Source of the DNA: an uncultured Tessaracoccus sp. | GTDB lineage: Bacteria; Actinomycetota; Actinomycetes; Propionibacteriales; Propionibacteriaceae | Reading direction: 5' to 3' | Length of the DNA stretch: 64,000 nt | Assembly: GCF_947255005.1 (NCBI RefSeq) | Contig: NZ_CAMYFI010000006.1 | Coordinates: 1-64,000, forward strand | Part shown: positions 7,896-16,516 of the stretch, in pieces | How the letters are laid out: each line of letters starts with the position of its first letter | How positions within the stretch are numbered: the first letter of the stretch is position 1 | Position numbers and translations under genes: made by a program | The notes under the pieces: generated by a model | Seen by the model: the letters and a program-made list of their open reading frames with translations, nothing else | The model's database searches: none | Told to the model about the DNA's origin: nothing

Positions 7896-8402
7896 TTACT
7901 TGGCGGGCACAGACAGCGAGCCGCTGTCGATGGCCATCTGCCCATTTTGCAACTTCAGATCGCCGTACCGCGGGTTCAGTTCGACCTCGTCAACGAGGCT
8001 CTTCAGCGTGGCGGTGAACTCGTCGGGCGACACCGTCTGCTGCAGTTGGCCGAGCGCGTTGTCGAACGACATCTGACCGACGATGAAGTCGTGGCAGACC
8101 TTGTTCGACGCGTACTGTGGCAGCTGTTGCTGGATGGTTTCTTCGATCTGCTCGCGGGGAGGAACCGCGTTCTTCAACGCGTCGTGGTCGAGCAGCTTGC
8201 CAAAGGCCGCATACACGGCGATAGTGCTCTCCGGCACCTGCCCGACGTAGTCGCCGCACTGTTGCATCACGTCGGTGACGGCATCCGCCTTCACCACATC
8301 GTTGCCTACCACAGCAGCGTTGTTCGGGGAGTGCGCACACCCGACGAGCAACAGGCTCGCGGCAGCGACACCAACCAGCGGTTTCCAAGCAGACTTCTTC
8401 AC
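7896..8402 (-). CDS. SurA N-domain-like lipoprotein
   Basis: A 168-residue lipoprotein: VKKSAWKPLV, a hydrophobic run, then the lipobox LLVGC, with Cys as the lipid site. After cleavage, AAVVGNDVVKADAVTDVM resembles the start of SurA/PrsA-type foldases (a beta strand then a helix), but no PPIase domain is present. GTG at 8402 is chosen because it places the signal peptide at the N-terminus. It sits between mfd and mazG. A chaperone role is only inferred. Confidence 0.72.
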   Translation of the reverse strand: MKKSAWKPLVGVAAASLLLVGCAHSPNNAAVVGNDVVKADAVTDVMQQCGDYVGQVPESTIAVYAAFGKLLDHDALKNAVPPREQIEETIQQQLPQYASNKVCHDFIVGQMSFDNALGQLQQTVSPDEFTATLKSLVDEVELNPRYGDLKLQNGQMAIDSGSLSVPAK

Positions 8403-8455
8403 GTGCCGTACCCTACCAGCCGCCAGGCACCTCAGATTCACGCCCGCCGCCGACA

Positions 8456-11400
8456 TCAGCCGAAGATTTGCTCGACGAGCGTCGTCGCCCAGGGCAGAGA
8501 GTCGCCCTCGGGTTTCGGCACCATGATGTATCCGGGCTTGATCCTCGATCCCGGGTACAGCCGCTCCAGGCGGAGCTTGCGCGATTCGGGAAGTTCGACG
8601 GGGGCGAACCGCACCACTTTCCCCGCCGGGGCGATCTCCTCGATCCCGGCCTTGCGGGCAAGGTTGCGCAGGTGCGCGACGCCCAGCAGATTCTCCACCT
8701 GCGTGGGAGGCGCCCCGTAACGGTCGTGGAACTCGGCGCGCGCGGCGTCGATGTCCTCGTCGGAGCGGATTTCCGCCACCTGCTTGTACATCTCGAGCCG
8801 CAAGCGCTCGGAGCTGATGTAGTCGTCGGGGATGTTCGCGTCGACAGGGATGTCAATGCGCATCTGCGACTCGGCCTCGGGCATCTCGCCGCGGTAGGCC
8901 TGCACCGCCTCGCCAACCATGCGTAAGTAGAGGTCAAACCCGACGCCCTCGATGTGACCCGACTGGTCTTCACCCAGCAGGTTGCCGGCGCCGCGCAGTT
9001 CGAGGTCGCGCATGGCGATGGACATGCCGGCGCCGAGGTCGGTGTTCGCGGCCATCGTCGCGAGGCGCTCGTGCGCAGTCTCGCTCAGCGGGCGATCCGT
9101 CGGGTACAGGAAGTATGCATAGCCGCGCTCCCTGGAGCGCCCGACGCGCCCGCGCAGCTGGTGCATCTGGGAGAGGCCGAGGTTGTCGGCGCGGTCGATG
9201 ATGAGCGTGTTGGCCGTCTGGATGTTCAGGCCGGCTTCGACGATGGTCGTCGCGAGCAGCACGTCGGCGCGCTGCTCCATGAAGTCGAGCATCACCTGCT
9301 CGAGGCGCTTCTCGTTCATCTGCCCGTGGGCGGTGACGATGCGCGCCTCGGGGACGATTTCGCGCAGGTGGGCGGCGGTTTTCTCGATGGTGCTCACGCG
9401 GTTGTGCACGTAGAACACCTGGCCCTCGCGGGCGAGTTCGCGACGGATCGCCGCCCGCACCTGCGCGTCGTCGTAGGGGCCGGCGAAGGTGAGCACGGGG
9501 TGGCGTTCCTCCGGCGGGGTGGCGATGACGGACATCTCGCGGATGCCCGTGATGGAGGTTTCGAGCGTCCGCGGAATGGGGGTGGCCGACATCGTGAGCA
9601 CGTCGACGTTGAGCCGCATCGACTTCAGGCGCTCCTTGTGTTCAACGCCGAAGCGCTGCTCCTCGTCGATGATGACGAGGCCCAAATCTTTGAACTCGAC
9701 CTCTTTGCCAAGCAGGCGATGGGTGCCGATGATGACGTCGACTTTGCCCTTCGCCAAGTCTTCCAGGGTGCGCTTGGCCTGCGCGTCGGTTTGGAATCGC
9801 GAGAGCTGCGCCACCCGCACGGGGAACCCTGCGAAGCGCGACGCGAACGTCTCATAATGCTGCCCGACAAGCAGCGTCGTCGGCACGAGCACCGCCACCT
9901 GCTTGCCGTCTTGCACCGCCTTGAACGCGGCACGCACGGCGATTTCCGTCTTGCCATAGCCGACGTCGCCGCAGATGAGGCGGTCCATCGGCACGACGGA
10001 TTCCATGTCGTGCTTCACTTCCTCGATGGCCGACAGCTGGTCGGGGGTTTCGACGAAGGAGAAGGCGTCCTCGAGTTCACGCTGCCAGTCGTTGTCGGGC
10101 GCGAAGGCGTGCCCCTTCGTGGCCTGCCTCGCCGCGTACAGCTTGATGAGCTCCGCGGAAATCTCGCGCACTGCCTTGCGGGCGCGCGCCTTGCGTTTCG
10201 TCCAGTCGGCGCCGCCCATCTTGTCGAGCGACGGCGACTCCGCGCCGACGTAGCGGGAGAGCTGGTCGAGCTGATCCATCGGCACGAATAGGCGATCCCC
10301 CGGCTGTCCGCGCTTGCTCGGCGCGTACTCGATGACGAGGTAGTCGCGCGCGGCGCCGTGCACGATGCGCTGCGCAGATTCGACGAAGCGCCCCACGCCG
10401 TGCTGCTCGTGGACGACGAGGTCGCCCTTTTTCAGCTCGAGCGGTTCGATGCGGTTCTTGCGGCGGCGCGGGAGGCGTCGCTCTTGCTGGTCGCGGACTT
10501 GCTGGCCCGTGAGCTCGCTGGCCGTGATCAGCTCAATCCGGGGCCCATCCGCACGCCAACCAGCCATGGCCCGCCCCACAACGACGGAGACGCTCCCAGC
10601 CGCGGGTTCCCCGTCGAGGGTATCCAGCGACGCGCGAACCCCCTGCTCAGCGCACAGTTCGACGAGGCGCTGGGCCAGGCCCTTGCCTTCCACCATGAGC
10701 ACGACGCGCCAGCCGTCCGCGACACGGGCGCGGATGTGTTCGATCGCCGCGTCGGAGTTGCCACGGAAGGCCTCGGTGGGTGCGACGTCCAAGTTGCGGT
10801 GGTGCGCACCTTCGGCGGAATACTCGTCGTCGATGTCGGATTGGAAGGGGCTCAGCTGCCACCACCTGTGGCCGAGTGCGAGCGTGTGATCGCGCACGTC
10901 GGCCAGCTCCCAGTAGGCGGACGCCTCGAGGTCGATGGGCGACGTGCCTCCCCCCGCCGCCGCGGCCCAGCTGGCGTCGAGGAATTCGCGGCTGGTGGCG
11001 ACGAGCTCGCTCGCGCGGGTGCGGATGAGTTCGGGCGCGATGGCGAGCACCAGCGAACGCTGCGGCAGCACGTCGACGAGCAGCTCGACCCCGTCGACGA
11101 GCACCGGGATGAGCGCCTCCATCCCCTCGACGGCTTGCCCCTCCGCAATGCGGCCGAGCATGTCGCCCAGTTCGGGATGCTCTGCGGCGATGGCCTTGGC
11201 GCGGGCGCGGACGTCGTCGGTGAGCAGCAGCTCGCGGCAGGGCGCGGCGGTGACTTCGTCGATGGTGTCGCCGGTGGAGCGCTGATCGGCGACGTGGAAC
11301 GTGCGGATCTCGTCCACTTCGTCGCCGAAGAAATCGACGCGGAAGGGGTGCTCAGCGGTGGGCGGGAACACGTCGATGATGCCGCCTCGCACCGCGAACT

Positions 11401-11920
11401 CGCCGCGGCGCTCCACCATGTCGACGCGCGAGTAGGCGGCGTCGACGAGGGCCTGCTGCACGTCAGTGAGCTCGTATTCCTTCCCGACGGTGAGCGTGAC
11501 GGGCTGCATCTGCGACAGCCCTTTGACTTGGGGTTGCAGCACGGAACGCACGGGCGCGACGACCACCTGCGGCGGGCGCTCAGAGGCGATGCGGCGCAGA
11601 GCGGCGAGGCGTTTACCGACGGTGTCCGCGCGCGGTGAGAGACGCTCGTGCGGGAGCGTTTCCCAGGCAGGAAAGTACGCCACTTCGTCGCTGCCCAGCC
11701 ACGTGCCAAGCTCATCGACGAGCTGCTCGGCCTCCCGGTAGGTGGAGGTGACCGCCAGCACCGTCGACCCCTGTTCCGCGATGGCAGCGGTGAGGAAGGG
11801 GAAATACGCAGGTACCGCCGAGAGATCCAGAGCTGTGACGCCCGGGCGGCGGACGTCGTCGAGGGTATTGCGAAGCGCCGGATCCGACGAAAGGGTTTGC
11901 AATATGCCGGGGAACTTCAC
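8456..11920 (-). CDS. mfd: Transcription-repair coupling factor Mfd
   Basis: A 1154-residue SF2 translocase that removes stalled RNA polymerase and recruits UvrA. The N-terminal UvrB-like module is followed by the RNA polymerase-interacting domain (KKGDLVVHEQHGVGRFVES), the translocase with Walker A GDVGYGKTEIA, DEEQ box IIDEEQRFGV, TMSATPIPRTL, the RQLRGRVGRS-type motif (HQLRGRVGRSRERGYAY), and a C-terminal TRCF domain. The length is normal for the family. Transcription runs toward the lipoprotein and mazG. Confidence 0.97.
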   Translation of the reverse strand: MKFPGILQTLSSDPALRNTLDDVRRPGVTALDLSAVPAYFPFLTAAIAEQGSTVLAVTSTYREAEQLVDELGTWLGSDEVAYFPAWETLPHERLSPRADTVGKRLAALRRIASERPPQVVVAPVRSVLQPQVKGLSQMQPVTLTVGKEYELTDVQQALVDAAYSRVDMVERRGEFAVRGGIIDVFPPTAEHPFRVDFFGDEVDEIRTFHVADQRSTGDTIDEVTAAPCRELLLTDDVRARAKAIAAEHPELGDMLGRIAEGQAVEGMEALIPVLVDGVELLVDVLPQRSLVLAIAPELIRTRASELVATSREFLDASWAAAAGGGTSPIDLEASAYWELADVRDHTLALGHRWWQLSPFQSDIDDEYSAEGAHHRNLDVAPTEAFRGNSDAAIEHIRARVADGWRVVLMVEGKGLAQRLVELCAEQGVRASLDTLDGEPAAGSVSVVVGRAMAGWRADGPRIELITASELTGQQVRDQQERRLPRRRKNRIEPLELKKGDLVVHEQHGVGRFVESAQRIVHGAARDYLVIEYAPSKRGQPGDRLFVPMDQLDQLSRYVGAESPSLDKMGGADWTKRKARARKAVREISAELIKLYAARQATKGHAFAPDNDWQRELEDAFSFVETPDQLSAIEEVKHDMESVVPMDRLICGDVGYGKTEIAVRAAFKAVQDGKQVAVLVPTTLLVGQHYETFASRFAGFPVRVAQLSRFQTDAQAKRTLEDLAKGKVDVIIGTHRLLGKEVEFKDLGLVIIDEEQRFGVEHKERLKSMRLNVDVLTMSATPIPRTLETSITGIREMSVIATPPEERHPVLTFAGPYDDAQVRAAIRRELAREGQVFYVHNRVSTIEKTAAHLREIVPEARIVTAHGQMNEKRLEQVMLDFMEQRADVLLATTIVEAGLNIQTANTLIIDRADNLGLSQMHQLRGRVGRSRERGYAYFLYPTDRPLSETAHERLATMAANTDLGAGMSIAMRDLELRGAGNLLGEDQSGHIEGVGFDLYLRMVGEAVQAYRGEMPEAESQMRIDIPVDANIPDDYISSERLRLEMYKQVAEIRSDEDIDAARAEFHDRYGAPPTQVENLLGVAHLRNLARKAGIEEIAPAGKVVRFAPVELPESRKLRLERLYPGSRIKPGYIMVPKPEGDSLPWATTLVEQIFG

Positions 11921-11996
11921 GCCATCATCCTATGGGTTGGTTAGCAACAGGGCACGTCCGCTCGTCAGGCAGCGGCTTGAACCCCTGAGGTGGGAG

Positions 11997-12046
11997 CTTG
12001 GGTGGCAGTTTTGCGCCCATGGACGGACGCGGAACTGCCACCTAAG
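11997..12046. repeat. Hairpin element F (mfd upstream)
   Basis: Arms of 14 nt (11997-12010 and 12033-12046; GGTGGCAGTT against AACTGCCACC, with one mismatch further out) flank a 22-nt loop. It lies in the 187-base gap between pth and mfd. The rest of the gap shows no gene. It is shorter than the other hairpin elements in the window. Confidence 0.6.
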
Positions 12047-12107
12047 GCCAGAGCCTGGCTCCGACGGCGACGCGCGCTTGGCGGGCTCCCGCTCGTCGGC
12101 GTCGAGG

Positions 12108-12683
12108 TCAGGAGTTGAACCTGTTCTGCGCTGCTGCGAGGCCGTGCTGCACCAGGTATTCGACGGCGTCAGCTGCCACTGCGGCGTCGACGCGCATCTC
12201 GTCGAGTTCTTTCGGGCGCATCTTGGCGAGCACCCAATCGGCCGACGGCTGCCGCCCAGGCGGCCTGCCGATGCCGACGCGCACGCGGTAAAATTCGCCG
12301 GTGCCCAGGTGCGCGCGAATGGATTTCAGGCCGTTGTGGCCGTTGTCTCCCCCACCCAGCTTGAGGCGCAGGTGCGGCGGGTCGAGGTCGAGTTCGTCGT
12401 GCACCGCGATCACGTCGGCGGGCTGCACCTTGTGGAAGCGCGCCAGCGCCCCGACCGCCTCGCCAGACAGATTCATGAAAGTAGTCGGTTTGGCCACCAC
12501 ATATTTCGCTTCGGGCCGGACGAACGTGGCGACCTCCGCCTTCATTCGGGAGTTGATGGAGAAGGAGGAGCCGTGGCGGTCCGCTAGGTCCGACACGGCC
12601 CAGAACCCGACGTTGTGCCGGGTGGGGCTGTACGTCGGGCCTGGGTTCCCAAGCCCGACGACAAGCACCAAGCGGTCGGTCAC
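12108..12683 (-). CDS. pth: Peptidyl-tRNA hydrolase
   Basis: A 191-residue cytosolic enzyme that frees tRNA from prematurely released peptidyl-tRNA. Signature parts are VVGLGNPGPTYSPTRHNVGF with the catalytic His, KPTTFMNLSGEAV, and VIAVHDELDLDPPHLRLK with the catalytic Asp. GGGDNGHNGLKSI is also canonical. It overlaps rplY by 4 nt, the usual rplY-pth pairing. Confidence 0.97.
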   Translation of the reverse strand: MTDRLVLVVGLGNPGPTYSPTRHNVGFWAVSDLADRHGSSFSINSRMKAEVATFVRPEAKYVVAKPTTFMNLSGEAVGALARFHKVQPADVIAVHDELDLDPPHLRLKLGGGDNGHNGLKSIRAHLGTGEFYRVRVGIGRPPGRQPSADWVLAKMRPKELDEMRVDAAVAADAVEYLVQHGLAAAQNRFNS

Positions 12684-13297
12684 TCCGCCGCTTCCTCCGT
12701 GGCTTCACCCTCAGCCTCTTCGCTCTCTTCCTCAACCTCGGGCTCCTCGGGCTCTTCGTCCGGGAGCACGATGGAAGCGACGAGGGTGTCGGTGTCGATG
12801 TCCGGCTCGACGTCGCCGGGGAACTTGATGTCGGAGACGAGCACGTTGGCTCCCACCTCGAGGCCTTCCACCGACGCCTCGACCTGCTCCGGAATGTCCG
12901 CAACGGGCGCGAGCACAGGGACGGCGATGAGGTCGTGGTTCACGATGAGGCCAGGCTGCGGCTCGCCGGTAATGACGACGGCAACTTCCACGGCCACCTT
13001 CTGGCCGGCCTTCACCAAAATGAAGTCGACGTGCTCCACCTCGGGCAGGATGACGTGACGCTGCACCTGCTTGGGCAGGGCGAGCACCGGCTGCCCCTCG
13101 CCCTCAACCTCGATACGGAACAGCGCGTTCGCGGTACGCAGCGCCAGGAACAGATCCTTCGCGGGCAGGAGCAGGTGCAACGGCTCGGAGCCGTGCCCGT
13201 AGAGCACAGCGGGGGTCTGGCCGTCGCGACGGGCGCGGCGCGATGCGCCCTTACCGAACTCGGTGCGCTTTGTGGCCTTGATTTCAACGTCTGCCAT
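12680..13297 (-). CDS. rplY: Ribosomal protein L25, CTC family
   Basis: A 205-residue 5S rRNA-binding protein with two domains: the L25 core (KRTEFGKGASRRARRDGQTPAVLYGHG) and the TL5/CTC C-terminal domain. A very acidic tail follows (EEPEEPEVEEESEEAEGEA), as in many actinobacterial L25 proteins. The start at 13297 is set by GAAAGGA 6 nt upstream; a longer frame begins five codons earlier without such spacing. It is cotranscribed with pth. Confidence 0.95.
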   Translation of the reverse strand: MADVEIKATKRTEFGKGASRRARRDGQTPAVLYGHGSEPLHLLLPAKDLFLALRTANALFRIEVEGEGQPVLALPKQVQRHVILPEVEHVDFILVKAGQKVAVEVAVVITGEPQPGLIVNHDLIAVPVLAPVADIPEQVEASVEGLEVGANVLVSDIKFPGDVEPDIDTDTLVASIVLPDEEPEEPEVEEESEEAEGEATEEAAE

Positions 13298-13440
13298 GGG
13301 GGTTCCTTTCAACGAAGGCGGACATGCTCACGCCTGTTGAAGGAGCTCGTCGATCACGGACTGTTCGTCCCTCGCCAGGCAACTCGTCGAGTGTACCCCC
13401 GACGAGCTCGCTCCCCCAAACACAGGTCTACTCCGCGAAC

Positions 13441-13512
13441 CTAACCCGATATCCACATTCGTTTGCCAGAACCGCCCCACAAATCAGCAAACGAATGTGG
13501 ATATCGGGTTAG
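13441..13512. repeat. Long hairpin element C (rplY upstream)
   Basis: Perfect 26-nt arms at 13441-13466 and 13487-13512 (starting CTAACCCGATATCC) enclose a 20-nt loop. It occupies the middle of the 268-base gap between the MFS transporter stop and rplY. The other bases of the gap hold the rplY leader and nothing else that I recognise. Confidence 0.85.
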
Positions 13513-13565
13513 GTGCGATGCCAGCTCCAATGCGCGATCGCACCTGCAACCAGGAAGCGCTGGGG

Positions 13566-14750
13566 TCAGCCCAGAGGACGTTTCCCGCGCAGGCGTCCGC
13601 GTCGGTGGTCACGCACCTTGTAGAACGCGATGGGCGCCAGTGCGGCGAGCAGGGCCAGCATCGCGGCGACGAGGAACCCTCCCGAGGAGCCGGAGTGGTC
13701 AATCACGAAGCCAGCGGCAGCGGACCCGACGGCCGCACCCACCAACTGCCCGGTATTGGCCCACCCGTAGGCCTCGGCGGACTGCTCGAAGCTGATCGTC
13801 GACGAAATCAGCGAGAACATGATGGCCAGCGCGGGGGCCATGCCCAACCCAGACACGGTGATCGCCACAAACGTGGACGGGAACGAGAGCACCTGGGCTG
13901 CCAGCAACGAACCGACGAGCATGGCGCCCATCCACAACGACAGGGTGAACTTTCCCGACTCGCGGTGCCCGAACATCATGCCCGCGACGAGCGAGGCCAC
14001 CGACATACCTGCGAGGATGAGCCCGGCCTGCAGCCCGCCCTCGCCGAAACGGTTCACGACGGAAGCCTCGATCGCGGCCGTCGAGCCGATCATGAGGAAC
14101 CCGACGACGGTGGCGAGCACGACGGGGCCGCGCAGCAACACTGCCCCGAACGTGCCGCTGCTCGGCGCGAATTTCACCTCGCCGAGCTCGGGAGCGGAGA
14201 TGAACCAGGCGCCGCCGATGACGAGCATCGCCGAGCACACGACGAGCCCCACCACCGACGAGATCTGCATCGATATCAGGGTGATAACCATCGGCCCTAG
14301 CACCCAAATGATCTCCTGCGCGGATGCGTCGAGAGAGAACAGCCGCGAGAGCTTGCTCGGGTCTACCAGCTTGGGGTACATCGTCCGCACCGCCGGCTGC
14401 ACGGGCGGGAAGCTGAAGCCCGCGACGAGACCCACGGCGATCGTGCCCGCCAGCGGCATCGGGAAAAAGGCGATGCCCAGCAGCGACGCGGCACAAATGA
14501 GGGTGGTGGAGACGAGCACCGTGCGGGCTCCAATGCGCCCCATCAGACGGCTCGTGAACGGCCCAGCAACACCCTGGCCAATAGACGTCGCGGCCAGCAC
14601 AAGGCCCGCGGCACCGTACGAGCCAAACAGCCGCTCCACGTGGATGAGCAGGCCGAGCGAGATCATGCCGCTGGGGAAGCGCGCGAAGATTTGCGACGCG
14701 ACGATGCGCGCGACGCCCTTCGTCTTCAGCAGACCCCAGTACGAGTTCAC
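13566..14750 (-). CDS. MFS transporter
   Basis: A 394-residue protein with about 12 hydrophobic helices and no large soluble domain. The loop after TM2 reads GPFTSRLMGRIGARTVL, a variant of the MFS motif A. The gene ends RDHRRGRLRGKRPLG, a basic cytoplasmic tail. The substrate is unknown; an efflux role is plausible for this drug:proton antiporter-like shape. It is separated by 45 bases from fluC, transcribed the same way. Confidence 0.85.
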   Translation of the reverse strand: MNSYWGLLKTKGVARIVASQIFARFPSGMISLGLLIHVERLFGSYGAAGLVLAATSIGQGVAGPFTSRLMGRIGARTVLVSTTLICAASLLGIAFFPMPLAGTIAVGLVAGFSFPPVQPAVRTMYPKLVDPSKLSRLFSLDASAQEIIWVLGPMVITLISMQISSVVGLVVCSAMLVIGGAWFISAPELGEVKFAPSSGTFGAVLLRGPVVLATVVGFLMIGSTAAIEASVVNRFGEGGLQAGLILAGMSVASLVAGMMFGHRESGKFTLSLWMGAMLVGSLLAAQVLSFPSTFVAITVSGLGMAPALAIMFSLISSTISFEQSAEAYGWANTGQLVGAAVGSAAAGFVIDHSGSSGGFLVAAMLALLAALAPIAFYKVRDHRRGRLRGKRPLG

Positions 14751-14795
14751 AATTTCCGGATTGTAACCGGATTGTCCTGCCTCAATGCAACCGCA

Positions 14796-15161
14796 TTAGG
14801 CCACGCCGATCAGCCACCCCATGGCACCCGCAACAAGGCACGCCAAGAAGCCGCCCAGCCATTGCCACACGAACGTCGCCACCCGCCGGTCGGCAAGGAG
14901 TTTCGCGGCGTCAACGGCGGCCGTCGAGAAGGTGGTGAAGCCGCCGCAGAAGCCAACGCCGAGCACGGCGACCGCCGTCGGTGAGAGCACGTGAGCGGCA
15001 CCCAAGCCGACGATCCACCCCAGCGCGAAGCTGCCCAGCGTGTTCACCACCAGGATGCCGATGGGGAACCGGCGGTTCCAAGCTGCGAAGCAGGAGTCGA
15101 CGAGGAACCTCGCCGTCGCGCCCACACCGCCGGAGGCCATGACCAGCAGGAATTCAACCAT
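14796..15161 (-). CDS. fluC: Fluoride channel FluC/CrcB (second of pair)
   Basis: A 121-residue four-helix membrane protein. The hallmarks are GGVGATARF in TM1, the pore Asn in VVNTLGSFALG, and the TM3 break GFCGGFTTFSTA with the Phe box. FluC acts as a dual-topology dimer exporting fluoride. ATG at 15161 overlaps the stop of the upstream fluC; GTG at 15164 is also possible. The pair probably forms a heterodimer. Confidence 0.95.
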   Translation of the reverse strand: MVEFLLVMASGGVGATARFLVDSCFAAWNRRFPIGILVVNTLGSFALGWIVGLGAAHVLSPTAVAVLGVGFCGGFTTFSTAAVDAAKLLADRRVATFVWQWLGGFLACLVAGAMGWLIGVA

Positions 15162-15537
15162 CACGCTGCCCCAATCGCAGCCCGAGGCCGGCGAGCAGCA
15201 CCCCAATCGGCAACAGCAGCAGCGCGGCGATCCACATCCGTACCGAGGGTTCGTCTCGGGCAACCACAGCGACGGCGTACGTCGAATACGTGGTGAATGC
15301 GCCGAGGGCCCCCGTCGCGATGAACAAGCGGTACGCGTCGGCGCGGGGGCCGGAGCGGCGCCCTAGCCAGCCAACAAACAAGCCAAGAAGGAAGGCGCCG
15401 AGCGCGTTGATGAGCAGCGTCGACGCGTACCCGCCGCCGAGCATGCCGACGCCGTGGCGCAGGCCGGTACCGATGCAACCGCCCAGGAAGACGAGCAGGA
15501 GTTTCCTGCCAAACGCTACGACCGCCGGTTGGTTCAC
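15154..15537 (-). CDS. fluC: Fluoride channel FluC/CrcB (first of pair)
   Basis: A 127-residue homologue of the adjacent gene, with LGGCIGTGLRHG, LINALGAFLLG and TGALGAFTTYSTYA. The start is GTG at 15537, inside the GTGA that also carries the prs stop. A much longer frame upstream is only the shadow of prs. The tight overlaps prs-fluC-fluC show that all three are read from one message. Confidence 0.94.
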   Translation of the reverse strand: MNQPAVVAFGRKLLLVFLGGCIGTGLRHGVGMLGGGYASTLLINALGAFLLGLFVGWLGRRSGPRADAYRLFIATGALGAFTTYSTYAVAVVARDEPSVRMWIAALLLLPIGVLLAGLGLRLGQRDG

Positions 15538-16511
15538 GCCTGCCCGTCGAACAATGACGTCACCGATCCGTCGAGGAACACCTCGCGGATGGCCTTGGCC
15601 AGCAGCGGGGCGATCGAGAGCACGGTCAGGTTCTTGATCTCGTCGTGGGCGTTCGTGGGGAGGGTGTTCGTGACGATGATCTCCTCCATGCCTGAACCGT
15701 TGAGACGCTCGACGGCAGGGCCGGAGAAGATGGGGTGCGTGGCCGCTGCGATGACCCGCTTCGCGCCGCGCTGTTTGAGCGCCTCGGCAGCCTGCACGAT
15801 GGTGCCGGCGGTGTCGATCATGTCGTCGACGAGCAGGCACGTGCGGCCCTCTACCTCGCCGACCACCTCGTGCACGGCCACTGTGTTGGCCTTGTTCGGG
15901 TCGCGGCGCTTGTGGATGATTGCGAGTGGGGCGCCCAGCTTGTCGGTCCACATATCCGCCAACCGAACGCGGCCGGCGTCGGGAGAGACGACGGCGAGAT
16001 TCTCGTCGGAGTATTTCTTCTGGACGTACTCGGCCAGCACGGGCAGGCCCCAGAGGTGATCGACGGGGCCGTCGAAGAATCCCTGGATCTGTGCGGCGTG
16101 GAGGTCGACGGACATGATGCGGTCGGCGCCGGCAGCCTTGAAGAGGTCAGCCACGAGGCGTGCGGAGATGGGTTCGCGGCCAAGGTGTTTCTTGTCCTGG
16201 CGGGCGTAGGGATAGAACGGCGCGACGACGGTGATGCGTTTAGCGGAAGCGCGTTTCAGCGCGTCCACCATGATGAGCTGTTCCATCAGCCACTCGTTTA
16301 CCGGTGCGGTGTGCGACTGGATGACGAACGCGTCGCTACCGCGCACGGATTCCTGGAAGCGAACGTAGATCTCGGAGTTGGCGTAGGCGATGGCGCGCGT
16401 CGGCACCAGCGCCTGATCCATCAGGGTGGCCACTTCTTCGGCAAGCTCAGGGTAGGCGCGACCAGAAAACAGCATCAGGTGCTTCTGGTTCGAGGCGAAT
16501 TCCGTGCTCAA
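15534..16511 (-). CDS. prs: Ribose-phosphate pyrophosphokinase
   Basis: A 325-residue enzyme making PRPP from ribose 5-phosphate and ATP. Motifs: KHLMLFSGRAYPELAEEVA, the ATP-binding region PYARQDKKHLGREPISA, VSPDAGRVRLADMW, and the PRPP loop LLVDDMIDTAGTI. A TTG start at 16511, 5 nt after the glmU stop, is chosen: it gives the usual actinobacterial length and start (STEFASNQKHLM). The nearest Val codons upstream are GTC. The glmU-prs order is conserved. Confidence 0.95.
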   Translation of the reverse strand: MSTEFASNQKHLMLFSGRAYPELAEEVATLMDQALVPTRAIAYANSEIYVRFQESVRGSDAFVIQSHTAPVNEWLMEQLIMVDALKRASAKRITVVAPFYPYARQDKKHLGREPISARLVADLFKAAGADRIMSVDLHAAQIQGFFDGPVDHLWGLPVLAEYVQKKYSDENLAVVSPDAGRVRLADMWTDKLGAPLAIIHKRRDPNKANTVAVHEVVGEVEGRTCLLVDDMIDTAGTIVQAAEALKQRGAKRVIAAATHPIFSGPAVERLNGSGMEEIIVTNTLPTNAHDEIKNLTVLSIAPLLAKAIREVFLDGSVTSLFDGQA

Positions 16512-16516
16512 TATTC

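Noticed and set aside
8954..11638. Two long plus-strand frames opposite mfd
   Set aside because: Antisense shadows rich in His, Arg, Val and Asp; mfd motifs are unambiguous on the other strand.
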